Part shown: positions 1 through 9,286 of the stretch, one piece after another | How the letters are laid out: every line of letters starts with the position of its first letter | How positions within the stretch are numbered: the stretch's first letter is position 1 | NCBI GenBank assembly: GCA_020974905.1 | Contig: CP087563.1 | Coordinates: forward strand, 6,014,001 to 6,078,000 | Length of the DNA: 64,000 nucleotides | Source of the DNA: Planctomycetes bacterium syqfu | GTDB lineage: Bacteria; Planctomycetota; Phycisphaerae; Phycisphaerales; Phycisphaeraceae | Direction of reading: 5' to 3' | Notes under the pieces: generated by a model | Seen by the model: only the letters and a program-made list of their open reading frames with translations | Told to the model about the DNA's origin: nothing | The model's database searches: none | Made by a program: the position numbers and the translations under genes

Positions 1-1
1 C

Positions 2-595
2 AAGGAAGTCATGGTCAAAACACCCGGCGGATTCTATCTCGTCCCCGGCGCTTCAGGCTTGGCCAATATCGCGGACATGTCAGCTGATGCGCGCAAGCGA
101 CTCGTTGATCAGATCTACGAACTTGAAGCCATGGTCGATGTCATCATCATCGACACCGGTGCAGGTGTTTCGTCGAACGTGCTTGGCTTTGCGTTAAGTG
201 CGGATCAGATTCTTGTGGTGACCACGCCCGAGCCCACTGCCATGACCGACGCCTATGCTGTGATCAAATCACTGGTTTCCGAGCGTCAGGATTTGGACGT
301 ACGCCTGCTGGTGAACATGGCCAGCGATGTCACCGAAGGTCGTGAGATTTACCATCGACTCAACGCAGTCTGTCGGCAGTTTCTCTCGATCAACATCCTC
401 TATGCCGGTCACGTGATTTTCGACCCCGCGGTGCGAAAAGCTGTTCGCGCACAGGAACCGTTTTTACTGGCATCCCCCAAGTCCCAGGCCACGCAATGCA
501 TTCGCAGCCTAGCTACCCGCGTGGACCGACTCGCGCAGATTCCCAGTGGTCCAGGCCTCATGGGTCGCATGACCCAATGGTTCAAACGCAAGTAA
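2..595 (+). CDS. MinD/FlhG-type ParA ATPase, C-terminal part (5' truncated by window edge)
   Basis: The frame is open from the first bases, so the N-terminus with the Walker A loop lies outside the window. What remains is about 197 residues. It carries the ParA/MinD switch II strand DVIIIDTGAGVS and the segment TTPEPTAMTDAYAVIK, which is typical of MinD and FlhG (the flagellar-number ATPase). These proteins are cytoplasmic, dimerise on ATP and bind the membrane or partner proteins. The C-terminus (MGRMTQWFKRK) is amphipathic and basic, which could serve as a membrane-targeting helix. FlhG is preferred to MinD because of the divergent C-terminal half, but upstream neighbours (for example flhF) would decide it. 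Confidence 0.8.
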   Translation, partial: KEVMVKTPGGFYLVPGASGLANIADMSADARKRLVDQIYELEAMVDVIIIDTGAGVSSNVLGFALSADQILVVTTPEPTAMTDAYAVIKSLVSERQDLDVRLLVNMASDVTEGREIYHRLNAVCRQFLSINILYAGHVIFDPAVRKAVRAQEPFLLASPKSQATQCIRSLATRVDRLAQIPSGPGLMGRMTQWFKRK

Positions 596-738
596 ACTCA
601 GGCGAGCCGCGTCGTGTCGACGCGGGATTGAGCGCAGCTCAACACGACATTCACAACCATCTTCGAAATAAATCCAATCCCCTCGCGGTTATCTCGTATT
701 ATACGCTCATCACGAACGATCACGATTGGACACACCGC

Positions 739-1173
739 ATGAACTTCACCTGGATCAACACACAGGACAACCTCGATTGGCAGGAACTCTCCGACCTCTA
801 CCGCATCGCGCCGTTAGGCAACAAATCCCCGGACTTCCTGCGGACGGTCTTTACCAACAGTCTTTTTAAATGGTTCGTCTATCACGAAGGTAAACTCGTG
901 GCAGTCGGTCGCGCACTGGCAGACGGTGCGGACTGCTCCTACATCGGTGATGTTGCGGTACATCCAGAGTATCAAGGCATGAAACTCGGCAAGCAGATCA
1001 TCGAAAAACTCATCGAAGATTCCAAAGACCATCGCAAAGTCATCCTCTATGCCAACGTGGGTAAAGAAGGTTTTTACACCAAACTCGGCTTCCATCCGAT
1101 GAACACCGCGATGGCTATTTTCAAAGATCAGCAATGGGCCTTGGATGCTGGCGTGACGCGCCTGCCTGACTGA
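739..1173 (+). CDS. GNAT family N-acetyltransferase
   Basis: A 144-residue single-domain GNAT enzyme, expected to move the acetyl group of acetyl-CoA to an amine; the substrate is unknown. The acetyl-CoA pyrophosphate loop is visible as VHPEYQGMKLGKQII (Q-x-x-x-L-G version of the R/Q-x-x-G-x-G/A signature) after the strand YIGDVAV. The start at 739 (MNFTWINTQ) is chosen because the domain begins there. The longer open frame from 496 overlaps the preceding gene in another frame and has no domain support. No clear Shine-Dalgarno precedes it, and a possible -10-like ATTATA lies about 40 bases upstream. It appears to be monocistronic. Confidence 0.85.
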   Translation: MNFTWINTQDNLDWQELSDLYRIAPLGNKSPDFLRTVFTNSLFKWFVYHEGKLVAVGRALADGADCSYIGDVAVHPEYQGMKLGKQIIEKLIEDSKDHRKVILYANVGKEGFYTKLGFHPMNTAMAIFKDQQWALDAGVTRLPD

Positions 1174-1207
1174 TGAGTCGTCACGTTCTAGATTTATGTT
1201 TGACAGT

Positions 1208-1328
1208 ATCAAGGACCCGCAGGAATCTTTCGGCTTCCAGCGGCTTTACTGTGTATATTGCGACATGATTCCGGTGTCACCCCAAAGTTGCAGGAAGTGA
1301 CGAAGTCAATTCCTGCGGGTGTCTTGAT
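1208..1328. repeat. Imperfect inverted repeat pair downstream of the GNAT gene
   Basis: ATCAAGGACCCGCAGGAAT at about 1208-1226 is answered by ATTCCTGCGGGTGTCTTGAT at about 1309-1328; the arms match except for a one-base indel and a mismatch. The 82 bases between contain no ORF. Like the other paired repeats in this window, it could be a remnant mobile repeat or could fold as a long RNA hairpin in the 3' region of the GNAT transcript. Confidence 0.5.
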
Positions 1329-1351
1329 GGTTCCAACTTCACACACAAAAA

Positions 1352-1397
1352 AACACGGTCGCAAATGAAATGACTCATTGACGACCGCGTTGATTTT
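1352..1397. terminator. Bidirectional intrinsic terminator
   Basis: The stem AACACGGTCG / CGACCGCGTT (1352-1361 with 1382-1391) holds an inner stem AATGA/TCATT. A T-run follows on the plus strand, and an A-run precedes it that reads as T on the minus strand. It sits 36 bases past the symporter stop on the minus strand and can also end the GNAT transcript. Confidence 0.75.
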
Positions 1398-1426
1398 TTG
1401 TCAGGAATTTTGAGCGTGTTTTGAAG

Positions 1427-3595
1427 TTACGCGGTTTGTTCCGGGTTCTTTTTCTGGGTCATCAATGAAACGACAATGAGCGTGATAAAGCTCAATGGGA
1501 TCGACACAATGCCCGGACTCTTGAGGGGGATGGGGGCCGTAGCTGCATCCAGACCGTAAAGCTGGTACATCACCGGCGAGAAGATGATTAAGCCGACCGC
1601 TGAGGCAATGCCGATGATGATTGATGCCACGATGCCGTGTGCCGTGGTCTTTTTCCAGAACAGCAGCATCAGAATCGAAGGCAAGTTGGCGCTGGCTGCC
1701 ACGGCAAAGGCAAGACCGACAAGGAAGGTTACGTTCACTCCTTTGAATGTGATCCCAAGGATGATGGCGACCAGCCCCACCGCGATGGCAGCGAGTTTGC
1801 CCACGCCGACTTTCTGTTTTTCGGTCATGTTCATGCCACAGTACCGGTCGAGTAAGTCATGGGCGACGGCACCGGATGAGGCGACGATCAAACCGCTGAC
1901 GGTACCGAGTACGGTGGCAAAGGCGACGGCGGAGATGATCGCAAAGATCACCGTACCGAAGCTGCGAGCCAGTAGCGGGGCGGACATGTTGCTTGATTCG
2001 AGATTCAACACATTGTTGATTGCAGCACCCAGCCCCAGGTACATGGTCAACACATAGAAAAAGCCGATGGCAGCGATGGCCACAATCGTGGACTTACGAG
2101 CAGCAGCTGGGCTGGGGACCGTGTAGTAACGAATCAGAATATGCGGTAATGCTGCGGTACCGAAGAACAATGCCAGCATCAGTGAGATGAAGTCGATTTT
2201 CTGGATCGGCGTCTTGACCTTGAAGTACTGGCCGGGGGTCATCACCTCCGGGCCGGCTTTCTGCATCGGATAGTACACGACCAGCGTGTTGTCTTCGTCA
2301 CTGAGGTTCATGTTTTTCCAGGTGACAAACGTGGTGTCCGGTTGACTGAGGTCAGCCAGAAATTCAAACGCACCCACGGACTTTTGTTTGGGGGCAGTTT
2401 CACCTTTGATTTGTGACAGGCTACCGACCGGTAAGAGTTGGTTTTGATCGGACGCCGGGATGCCGTTAATCATCACAGCACCATTGACGCGCGTGAGTTT
2501 GGATTGGGCTTCGGTGAGCTTGGCTTTGCCGTTTTCATCGTGGGTGAGTTTCCACCAGTTGACGATGTTGGCATAAATCGTGCCTTCATTTTCAGTAAAA
2601 CGAAGTCCGTCGAGAACCAGCGATTGCCCGTTGTACAGCACGAGAACCTGTTCGCCATTGATGTCTTTGTGAATATATTCCAGACCGTTGATGGTGATGA
2701 TCTTCTGGGCTTTCTTGTCCAGCAGACTGGTGAGTTTGGTTTGATCATCTTTTGAGAAGGTGTGTTGACGCCCCATGAATTCATAGTTGAATCTTCCCTC
2801 GTTATCCAGCTTCAAAGGCACGCTTTCAACAAGTTTAACCAGGGAAAACGAGGCATCGTCGGTCATGTTCTTACGCTGGATGAATGAGAAGCCAGCATCG
2901 CAGACCAGGCTGCCATCAGCATTTTCACTGACGTCCATGCTTCGCCATGCGTAGTATTCAATGGTGTTACCCGCATCGTCCACACCTGCTGGTGTCGTGG
3001 AAAAGCCCCGGACACAGACCGCGATGGAGATGATCAACGAAAAGAGAATCAGCAGACCACCTTTGAGAAATTGGACATAGGTGGTTGATGCCATCCCCGC
3101 GGTGGCCACGATGGTGATGACGATCGCGCCCACCATGATCACTCCCCAGTGATGCTGCATGTGAAGCAGGGGGACAACCAGCGCGCCAGCACCCACCATC
3201 TGCGGGATCAGGTAAAAGACGCTGACGATCAGTGTACTGATGGCTGCTGCCAACTGAATTCCGCGACTGTTGAACTTGGCGTCCAGGGCATCGGTGAAAG
3301 TGTATTTGCCCAGGCGCTTCATGGGCTCAGCGACGACGAATAACGCGACGATCCAGCCTGCGAGATAGCCGATGGAATAGAGGAAACCGTCATAGCCGTA
3401 GAAAGCGATCATCCCGCAGATCCCCAGGAATGATGCTGCCGAAAGGTAGTCACCCGCAAAAGCGATGCCGTTAACCGCCCAGTGAATCTGACCGCCTGCA
3501 GCAAAGTAGGCGTTGGCGGATTTGGTGCGATTACCCAGGTAAAACGACAGGCCGATGACGAAGACCACGAAACTCAGGAAGATGATAACTGCCAT
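1427..3595 (-). CDS. Sodium:solute symporter (VC_2705-like, acetate/organic acid type)
   Basis: A 722-residue inner-membrane SSS-family carrier expected to couple Na+ entry to uptake of a small organic acid. The N-terminal helices include the family segment GIAFAGDYLSAASFLGICGM, as in ActP-type acetate permeases. The core is interrupted by a large hydrophilic insertion, roughly residues 200-470, which begins after VCVRGFSTTPAG and ends before the helix FISLMLALFFGTAALPHILI. The C-terminal helices include GVGKLAAIAVGLVAIILGI. ActP proteins are about 550 residues, so the insertion accounts for the extra length. The gene starts exactly where the DUF485 stop ends, indicating one operon. The true substrate is not evident. 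Confidence 0.85.
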   Translation of the reverse strand: MAVIIFLSFVVFVIGLSFYLGNRTKSANAYFAAGGQIHWAVNGIAFAGDYLSAASFLGICGMIAFYGYDGFLYSIGYLAGWIVALFVVAEPMKRLGKYTFTDALDAKFNSRGIQLAAAISTLIVSVFYLIPQMVGAGALVVPLLHMQHHWGVIMVGAIVITIVATAGMASTTYVQFLKGGLLILFSLIISIAVCVRGFSTTPAGVDDAGNTIEYYAWRSMDVSENADGSLVCDAGFSFIQRKNMTDDASFSLVKLVESVPLKLDNEGRFNYEFMGRQHTFSKDDQTKLTSLLDKKAQKIITINGLEYIHKDINGEQVLVLYNGQSLVLDGLRFTENEGTIYANIVNWWKLTHDENGKAKLTEAQSKLTRVNGAVMINGIPASDQNQLLPVGSLSQIKGETAPKQKSVGAFEFLADLSQPDTTFVTWKNMNLSDEDNTLVVYYPMQKAGPEVMTPGQYFKVKTPIQKIDFISLMLALFFGTAALPHILIRYYTVPSPAAARKSTIVAIAAIGFFYVLTMYLGLGAAINNVLNLESSNMSAPLLARSFGTVIFAIISAVAFATVLGTVSGLIVASSGAVAHDLLDRYCGMNMTEKQKVGVGKLAAIAVGLVAIILGITFKGVNVTFLVGLAFAVAASANLPSILMLLFWKKTTAHGIVASIIIGIASAVGLIIFSPVMYQLYGLDAATAPIPLKSPGIVSIPLSFITLIVVSLMTQKKNPEQTA

Positions 3596-3889
3596 TTATT
3601 GGGCCTCCTTCGCTTCGTGTTCGGCTTGTGCCTTGTGCTCTTGCCTGGTGCATCCCCGGTTGTAAATCAACGCCAGGACCAGCGCGAAGATGATCAGGCC
3701 CACGCCATACACCACCGCCAGGTTCAACCCCAGGATGACGGTGATGGCCATGAGAGATGGCTTGATGACATTGATGGCAACAAAGCCGATGTAGATCAAA
3801 GAGTAGATAACGAACATGATGATGCCGAAGCGCGTTTTATACGCAACCGCATGATCCGGACCGCAGTCCGCCGCAGGGCCGTGAAACAT
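3596..3889 (-). CDS. DUF485 family membrane protein (YjcH-like)
   Basis: A 97-residue protein with two predicted membrane helices (GIIMFVIYSLIYIGFVAINVI and LNLAVVYGVGLIIFALVLALIY) and a charged tail. The first helix is preceded by KTRF and the layout matches DUF485, the small subunit encoded directly upstream of acetate-type SSS symporters (yjcH-actP in Escherichia coli). Here the stop codon abuts the symporter ATG with no gap, giving translational coupling. The N-terminal HGPAADCGPDHAVAYK is unremarkable. Its role is probably assembly or function of the symporter, by analogy. Confidence 0.8.
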   Translation of the reverse strand: MFHGPAADCGPDHAVAYKTRFGIIMFVIYSLIYIGFVAINVIKPSLMAITVILGLNLAVVYGVGLIIFALVLALIYNRGCTRQEHKAQAEHEAKEAQ

Positions 3890-4116
3890 TGAATTCTCCA
3901 GTCAAAATAAGTGTTACCGTCGAGCACGAACGACGTGGTTTACAAGTTGAATTCAGGTTGCCAGAGAAAGAAATGATTCTGGCGGACGATGCCGTTAACA
4001 CACTGATTGTTTTTGTTCGATAGCGTGAAATTGTTTTAATTCGTAGTTGATTGATTGAATCAGGTTTTGCTCATTTCGTGGGAGCGCCTTGGTGTATATC
4101 CCCGGTTGTATGCCAT

Positions 4117-5424
4117 TTAGAAAAGCAATTGCAGTTGCAGTCGGGTGAGAAGCTGCCCGTCTTCATCCGCAGCATCCACTTGCCATCCCTGTTTGGCGAA
4201 TGTGTTTGAAACAGGATTCAAGGCATAACCAAAGTCGCCGGAAATTTTCAATGCGTGCTTGTTGAAAAACTTGTTAAAGCCCATGCTCAGAATTTGCATG
4301 TCCTCTTCGCCGGACACATCCGAATCGCCCCAGGCATAGCTGGCGGTCAGTTCAAAATCAGGTGTCAGAAACACGCCTGCCTGAATCATCATGCCAAGTT
4401 GATTCAGGGCTGCGGTGGTCTGGTCGATTTTCCTGCCGACCACGGCTGCAAGAATGTTCCAGCCTCCAAACTCCGCCTGAATGTCTGCAGTCCATTGCAG
4501 CTTGCGGGCTTCGTCGGTCGTGGTCCCGTATTCGCCAACCTGGTGATGGATCGCACCACCCAAGGCAATCATGACCGGTTCGTCCACCCAACTTTCGGCA
4601 TCTTTGGTTTGCTTCCAGGTTCCGGTCAACAGGTAGTCAGCACGTGCGGTCACTGCAAACGCTTCGGTTTCTTCATCGGTGAATGGGGTGACGCGTTGGT
4701 TTAAACCATCGGTCAGTGAGAGGACGGCTTTGAAGTTGTCATTACCGTAAAGAAGATTGATGCCCTCGGTGTAGCTTCCCCCAAAGACACTGGTCAACGG
4801 GGAGCGTTCAACCATCTGTTGACAGGTTTCAGAGATCAGCCATTCCTTGAAGAACTGAACTTTAAACGCGCCTGCCTGTACCGCCCAACCGTTGCCCAGG
4901 TCACGTTTGACCCAGATATCCAAAGGCAGGTAGGTACCGCTTGAACTGTGCCCGGTCCAGATGAAGAATTGATTTTTGGGATCAAAGACATGGCCCTTGA
5001 ACCCCAATCGTGTGCGACACATTTCAAAGCCGCTTTCGTCATCGTCTTGACCGCTGTTGTTTCGAGACGAGTAAATGTGACGAAACTCGATCATGCCCAG
5101 CACGCGGAGTTTGAAATTACCATCTTCCGATGCAAGGAAAAAGCCGTTGTTGTATCCGGCAGTCATACCGCTTTCCAGTAAACTCGCACGTGTGTCTGCA
5201 TCTGCGAGCACTTCTTTGACCAGCGTTTTGACTTCTTCCACGCGGCGCTCATCAAGCCATGTCTTGTTCTGAGCTGCGCGCAGTTGTCGGACTTCCTGCG
5301 TCAGAGATTTGACCTGCTGGCTGAGTGATTCCAGGGTGGGTTGCGGTTCGACGGCAATGGCTGTTTTCGACACACCAGGTGATGCAAAAAGGGCCATCAA
5401 CAACATGAGATATTTAATTTTCAT
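4117..5424 (-). CDS. Outer-membrane porin, OprO/OprP-like
   Basis: A 435-residue exported protein. Residues 1-24 form a signal peptide (basic start, hydrophobic core LMLLMALFASPGVS, then AIAVE). A coiled-coil segment follows (LESLSQQVKSLTQEVRQLRAA), a common periplasmic N-terminal stalk in planctomycete porins. The remainder alternates polar and hydrophobic residues like a beta-barrel and ends in LQLQLLF, a terminal phenylalanine typical of outer-membrane barrels. The stretch GNFKLRVLGMIEFRHIY resembles phosphate-selective porins O and P. It lies upstream of and on the same strand as DUF485 and the symporter (227-bp gap), so it may supply the outer-membrane step of the same uptake route. Substrate is unknown. 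Confidence 0.7.
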   Translation of the reverse strand: MKIKYLMLLMALFASPGVSKTAIAVEPQPTLESLSQQVKSLTQEVRQLRAAQNKTWLDERRVEEVKTLVKEVLADADTRASLLESGMTAGYNNGFFLASEDGNFKLRVLGMIEFRHIYSSRNNSGQDDDESGFEMCRTRLGFKGHVFDPKNQFFIWTGHSSSGTYLPLDIWVKRDLGNGWAVQAGAFKVQFFKEWLISETCQQMVERSPLTSVFGGSYTEGINLLYGNDNFKAVLSLTDGLNQRVTPFTDEETEAFAVTARADYLLTGTWKQTKDAESWVDEPVMIALGGAIHHQVGEYGTTTDEARKLQWTADIQAEFGGWNILAAVVGRKIDQTTAALNQLGMMIQAGVFLTPDFELTASYAWGDSDVSGEEDMQILSMGFNKFFNKHALKISGDFGYALNPVSNTFAKQGWQVDAADEDGQLLTRLQLQLLF

Positions 5425-5714
5425 TTATCTGCCACTCGTTTAGGACTACGAAATCAATGTGTTTGTGAATGACCAACAAAGCGGTGGTCGATCCGTTAGC
5501 GATCCAATGAGGTGTTGAGTAATCGGAGTCAGAAACAAATGACTTGGACTCTTACGAATGGCGGGTGACAAAAGATAGTCAAATCTTCCGTTCATTGCAA
5601 CATATTTGTAGGCCTGCCTTTTTTGTGGGCATCATCCACCAGGGATATGATGCCGACTTGTCGGCGAAAATTTTGATACAATGTTCTGCTTTGATCAGGA
5701 TGATGGATTACCCC

Positions 5715-6074
5715 ATGGAGCTTTTCAAGCAATTTAGCTTTGACGCCTCTCACGCGCTACCGATGGTTCCCGAAGGCCACAAGTGTAAGCGGTTGCATGG
5801 CCATACCTACATCGTGGAAGTAATCACCGAAGGGTCGGTCGATCCGAAAATGGGTTGGGTCCACGACCTGGCGGACATCAAAAAGTTTATGGACCCGATC
5901 CTCAAACAACTGGATCATTATCACTTAAACGATATCGAGGGTTTGGAGAATCCCACCGCTGAGAACATTGCCAAGTGGATCTGGGCAAGACTCAAGCCGG
6001 AGTTGCCTGAACTTTCTGCATTAAAAATCTGGGAAACCCGGACAAGTGGTTGCATCTATCGCGGCGATGAGTAA
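5715..6074 (+). CDS. queD: 6-carboxy-5,6,7,8-tetrahydropterin synthase
   Basis: A 119-residue cytoplasmic enzyme of queuosine biosynthesis that converts 7,8-dihydroneopterin triphosphate to 6-carboxytetrahydropterin (6-pyruvoyltetrahydropterin synthase family). Zinc ligands His13, His28 and His30 (SHALP and HGH) and the catalytic Cys24 in CKRLHGH are present, as is LDHYHLND. Length matches the E. coli enzyme (about 120 residues). The start at 5715 (MELFKQFSF) is chosen because the family begins there; in-frame ATGs at 5700 and 5703 are alternatives and the AGGA at 5697 fits 5715 only loosely. It appears to be a single-gene unit. Confidence 0.9.
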   Translation: MELFKQFSFDASHALPMVPEGHKCKRLHGHTYIVEVITEGSVDPKMGWVHDLADIKKFMDPILKQLDHYHLNDIEGLENPTAENIAKWIWARLKPELPELSALKIWETRTSGCIYRGDE

Positions 6075-6110
6075 TCTGGTCTCTCCGGTGGTTCTTTTAT
6101 TTTATGTCGC

Positions 6111-6126
6111 ATACAAACGTTTGTAT
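6111..6126. promoter_or_regulatory. Perfect 16-bp palindrome, LacI-type operator candidate
   Basis: ATACAAACGTTTGTAT is a perfect palindrome with a central CG, the usual form of LacI/GalR-family operators. It lies 33 bases upstream of the Gfo/Idh/MocA gene at 6160. A related but incomplete copy (ATACAAACGTTACAAG) occurs at 22921. Confidence 0.6.
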
Positions 6127-6159
6127 TTAACTTGCAACAACGCATCAGGAAATTAAAAC

Positions 6160-7155
6160 ATGTCCACGCAAATTGCATTCGTCGGCTGCTCACACATTCA
6201 CGTGCAGGGCTTTACCAACATGGTCAAACAGGTCCAAGACATCAACGTCAAGTATGCATGGGACCCGGAGATTGAACGTGCCCAGAAGTGGGGCGCCGAG
6301 GTTGGGGCAGAGGTTGTGACGGACCTGAAAGTCATTGCCAAGGACCCGGATATCAAGGCGGTCGTCATCACTTCCAAGACCGTTGAACATGCCGAGCTTG
6401 TGAAAATGTTCGCCAAAGCCGGCAAGCACATGTTCGTCGAAAAGCCGTTGGGCATGAGTGCCGAAGATGCCAAGAAGCAGGCCAAGCAGATCAACAAGGC
6501 TGGCGTGCTCTTCTCCACCGGATACTTCATGCGCAGCTTCCCCATGAACCTTTACGCACGTGAGGCGATCCAATCCGGCAAGCTCGGCAAGGTCACACGC
6601 ATCAGCCTCAGCAACTGTCACTCCGGTTCGCTGGGCGGTTGGTTCGACACCGAATGGCGCTGGATGACCGATCCCAAGGAATCAGGTTGCGGTGCATTCG
6701 GCGATCTGGGCACGCACATCCTCGACATCCTCTTGTGGTTCATGGAAGGTGACAAGGTCAAGAAGGTCACCGGTGCGGTGGACTCGGCAACAGGTCGCTA
6801 TGGCAAAGTCGATGAGTATGGTCAAGGCCTGCTCAAGTTCAAGTCCGGTGCGGTTGCCAACATCGCTGCCGGCTGGGTCTCCAATGCCGACCCGTACAAA
6901 ATGAACATCTCCGGCACCGAAGGTGAACTCTACGTCGAAGGCAACAAGCTTTTTATCAAGACCAAGGAGATGGACAAGGCCGAGGAAGTCACCGACCTCC
7001 CCGACGCCATGCCGCACGCGTTTATGATTTTCATCGAACGCATCGCAGGCATCTCCGAGTTGCCGATTGTGACCGCTGATGAAGCTGCACTTCGCAACAT
7101 GGTGATGGAAAAGATTTACGAAGGTGCCAAGGAAAACACCTGGATCAAATGCTAA
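6160..7155 (+). CDS. Gfo/Idh/MocA family NAD(P)-dependent oxidoreductase
   Basis: A 331-residue sugar or inositol dehydrogenase-like protein. An N-terminal Rossmann strand (QIAFVGCSHIHVQGF) binds the nucleotide although the classic GxGxxG is replaced by GCSHIH. The family signature EKP (FVEKPLGMS, near residue 90) is intact, and the C-terminal domain contains SGCGAFGDLGTHILDI with the usual GD-x-G-x-H dyad. The start has a good ribosome site (AGGAAA). A palindromic LacI-type operator lies just upstream and a strong terminator just downstream, so this is a separately regulated gene. The substrate cannot be read from the sequence; planctomycetes carry many paralogues. Confidence 0.85.
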   Translation: MSTQIAFVGCSHIHVQGFTNMVKQVQDINVKYAWDPEIERAQKWGAEVGAEVVTDLKVIAKDPDIKAVVITSKTVEHAELVKMFAKAGKHMFVEKPLGMSAEDAKKQAKQINKAGVLFSTGYFMRSFPMNLYAREAIQSGKLGKVTRISLSNCHSGSLGGWFDTEWRWMTDPKESGCGAFGDLGTHILDILLWFMEGDKVKKVTGAVDSATGRYGKVDEYGQGLLKFKSGAVANIAAGWVSNADPYKMNISGTEGELYVEGNKLFIKTKEMDKAEEVTDLPDAMPHAFMIFIERIAGISELPIVTADEAALRNMVMEKIYEGAKENTWIKC

Positions 7156-7190
7156 TTACGCTTTGACCAAAGAACGAATCAAATAAAAAA

Positions 7191-7219
7191 CGCACACGAT
7201 TGAATCGTGTGCGTTTTTT
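7191..7219 (+). terminator. Intrinsic terminator
   Basis: CGCACACGATT and AATCGTGTGCG (7191-7201, 7203-7213) form an 11-bp stem followed by TTTTTT, 35 bases after the oxidoreductase stop. Confidence 0.9.
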
Positions 7220-7388
7220 ATTGATGTGTTCGTTTTGATGTTGTCAACACTCATAAACTGCGATGCAGTTTCAGCGACACGTGGTGTCGCATCGATTGAA
7301 TCAACATACTCTAGATTCACATGTCACAATAGCTGCGTTGCGACGCGACGCTGCATCGCGAAGCGATAAGCAAGCTGTGAAATCAACT

Positions 7389-8978
7389 TCATGCTGATTT
7401 TACAGTGTGTTTTGCATCTTTACTTCGTTGTGCAGCAGCTTTATCCGCTGCCATGACAGAGGCTTGTTTGTCTTTGCGCAGTTGGGTGACGGATTTAACT
7501 TTGACACGTGCAGCGCCTTGCCATGCTTTGGTTTTGACAGTCGGGTTGGCAAGCCGTTTTTTCGCTGCATTGATGTCGGCTTTGCGATAGTTAGGTAGCC
7601 ACTGACTTTGAGCGACGAGCATCTCGTCGGTCATCTGCCAGATCTCCTCGGGGTTGAGCATGGCAGCAACCAACGGATCATGAAGCATCGCTTGTTTGAG
7701 TAATGTCACATCACCTGTGACTGCTGCATCCTTACTCATGCGCTGCACACTCACTGAGGCATTACAGGTTGCAGCACAGGCTTGAGGGAGTGTGATCCCT
7801 GCCTGCATGTTCATGCCGGTGGCATCGATGTAGCCGGGCGCTTCGACAATGCAGTCGTTGGGCAGGTTGGTGATGATGCCGTTGTTACGGACATTGAAGT
7901 GGCCGCGATACATGCGGTTGGTTTCCAGGGATTCGATGATGTAGCTGCCATGTTCCGAGGAACGGTGATACTCGGACAGGGGTTTACCTGCTTCGGATAG
8001 CCACTTGGGGAAGTCGGTTTTAAACCAGTTGCGACCTTCGGTGCAGACGCGCAGGTAGCCGCCGGTTTCCCCGTTGATCCAACAGGATAAGTCGATCCAC
8101 TTCTTGATTTCCTTAGCCCGTTTGCGATACCAGGGCACGTATTCTGAGAGATGACCGTTGGACTCCGTGGAGTAGTAACCAAAGCGCTTGAGTACATCAA
8201 TGCGGACTTTCTCGGTTTTGGAAAATTGGGGATGTGCTTCGAAGGCTTTGAGTAACGTTTCTGCGTCGATCATCTTGCCTTTGTAACAGACATGCGTGTA
8301 CCAGGTCTGGTGGTTGATGCCTGCACAGATGATTTGGGTGCGATCGTTGAGTGCTGCATGATCGTGACCTTCGATCTGCTCATCACCAAATAGGTTTGCT
8401 AGCACACTATCAATCTGTTTCCAGCCCCCTTCAACACCATGGCAAAGTCCGACGGTGTTGATGCCTTGGCCCTGGTCATAGGCATCGAGTGCCGCCCACG
8501 TATTCATGGCCATGGGGTTGGCATAATTCAGGAACAAAGCCTGCCCATGATCGTTGTCACAGAGTTCGACCATGTCCTTCTGGAATGCCAGTATTTGTGG
8601 GATATTTCGCTGGCCGTACATGATCCCACCTGCGCAGAGCGTATCACCGACACATTGATCCACACCATATTTCAGAGGGATATCAATGTCAGTTGCAAAG
8701 GCTTCAAGTCCGCCGATGCGTGTGCAGTTGATGACGTAGCGGGCGCCCTCGAGTGCGCGTCGACGCTGCGTGGTCGCGGTGATCTTGCAAGGCAGTTTGT
8801 TGGCCTTGGCATCCTTGAGCAGAATCTGCTGAATCATCGCGAGATTGGCCTTGGAGATATCGTGCAGTGCAATTTCAATCTTGCTGCCTGCAAACTCAGG
8901 CACTTTCCACAAGTCACGTGTGAGTGTCCGCGTAAAGCCAACCGAGCCGGCACCGATGAATGCGATTTTAAAGGACAT
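7389..8978 (-). CDS. Glycoside hydrolase family 4 (alpha-galactosidase/alpha-glucosidase type)
   Basis: A 529-residue NAD+- and metal-dependent glycosidase. GH4 enzymes hydrolyse by oxidation-elimination instead of the usual retaining or inverting mechanisms. Visible are the NAD loop GAGSVGFT (residues 9-16), Asn154-Pro155 in LNYANP, and the Mn2+ ligands Cys179 (GLCHGVEGG) and His223 (AGINHQTW). The start at 8978 (MSFKIAF) has an AGGAG nine bases upstream; the open frame runs further but that part lies in an intergenic repeat. At 529 residues it exceeds MelA (about 450) by a basic, Lys/Ala-rich C-terminal tail. It is divergent from an AraC regulator, a probable activator. Confidence 0.88.
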   Translation of the reverse strand: MSFKIAFIGAGSVGFTRTLTRDLWKVPEFAGSKIEIALHDISKANLAMIQQILLKDAKANKLPCKITATTQRRRALEGARYVINCTRIGGLEAFATDIDIPLKYGVDQCVGDTLCAGGIMYGQRNIPQILAFQKDMVELCDNDHGQALFLNYANPMAMNTWAALDAYDQGQGINTVGLCHGVEGGWKQIDSVLANLFGDEQIEGHDHAALNDRTQIICAGINHQTWYTHVCYKGKMIDAETLLKAFEAHPQFSKTEKVRIDVLKRFGYYSTESNGHLSEYVPWYRKRAKEIKKWIDLSCWINGETGGYLRVCTEGRNWFKTDFPKWLSEAGKPLSEYHRSSEHGSYIIESLETNRMYRGHFNVRNNGIITNLPNDCIVEAPGYIDATGMNMQAGITLPQACAATCNASVSVQRMSKDAAVTGDVTLLKQAMLHDPLVAAMLNPEEIWQMTDEMLVAQSQWLPNYRKADINAAKKRLANPTVKTKAWQGAARVKVKSVTQLRKDKQASVMAADKAAAQRSKDAKHTVKSA

Positions 8979-9008
8979 GTTTTGAGTCTCCTGTGATTCG
9001 TTTTTTCT

Positions 9009-9194
9009 ACCGCCAAGACGCCAAGAACGCCAAGATAAGAGAGAAAGGCAACAAGATGTTTTTCTAACCACGGAGTTGCAAAGGTACTGAGAAAACAAAA
9101 CTATTTTTCATGTCTTTTATCAGGCTCTGTGTTTCTGTGGTTAATCATGATTTTCATTGCCTTGAAAACTTGGCGTTCATGGCGTCTTGGCGGT
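9009..9194. repeat. Inverted repeat of the CGCCAAG family
   Basis: The left arm (9009-9034, ACCGCCAAGACGCCAAG...) and right arm (9169-9194) are reverse complements at 25 of 26 positions. A weaker inner pair (AACCACGGAG against CTGTGGTT) is nested inside. The element fills most of the promoter region between the GH4 gene and the AraC gene. A second copy of the family is at 18229-18391. Confidence 0.8.
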
Positions 9195-9286
9195 TTAATA
9201 AAATTTAAGATCAGTGCTAAGAGTTTATGTGCTAAAATAGAATTGAAAATAAGGTCTTGTGTCAGACTTTTAAGGATTCGTGCGGT

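Noticed and set aside
9099-9286. Extension of the AraC gene to TTG at 9257 and of the GH4 gene beyond 8978
   Set aside because: Both extensions run into the intergenic repeat or lack a ribosome site, whereas the chosen starts have AAGGA and AGGAG at normal spacing.
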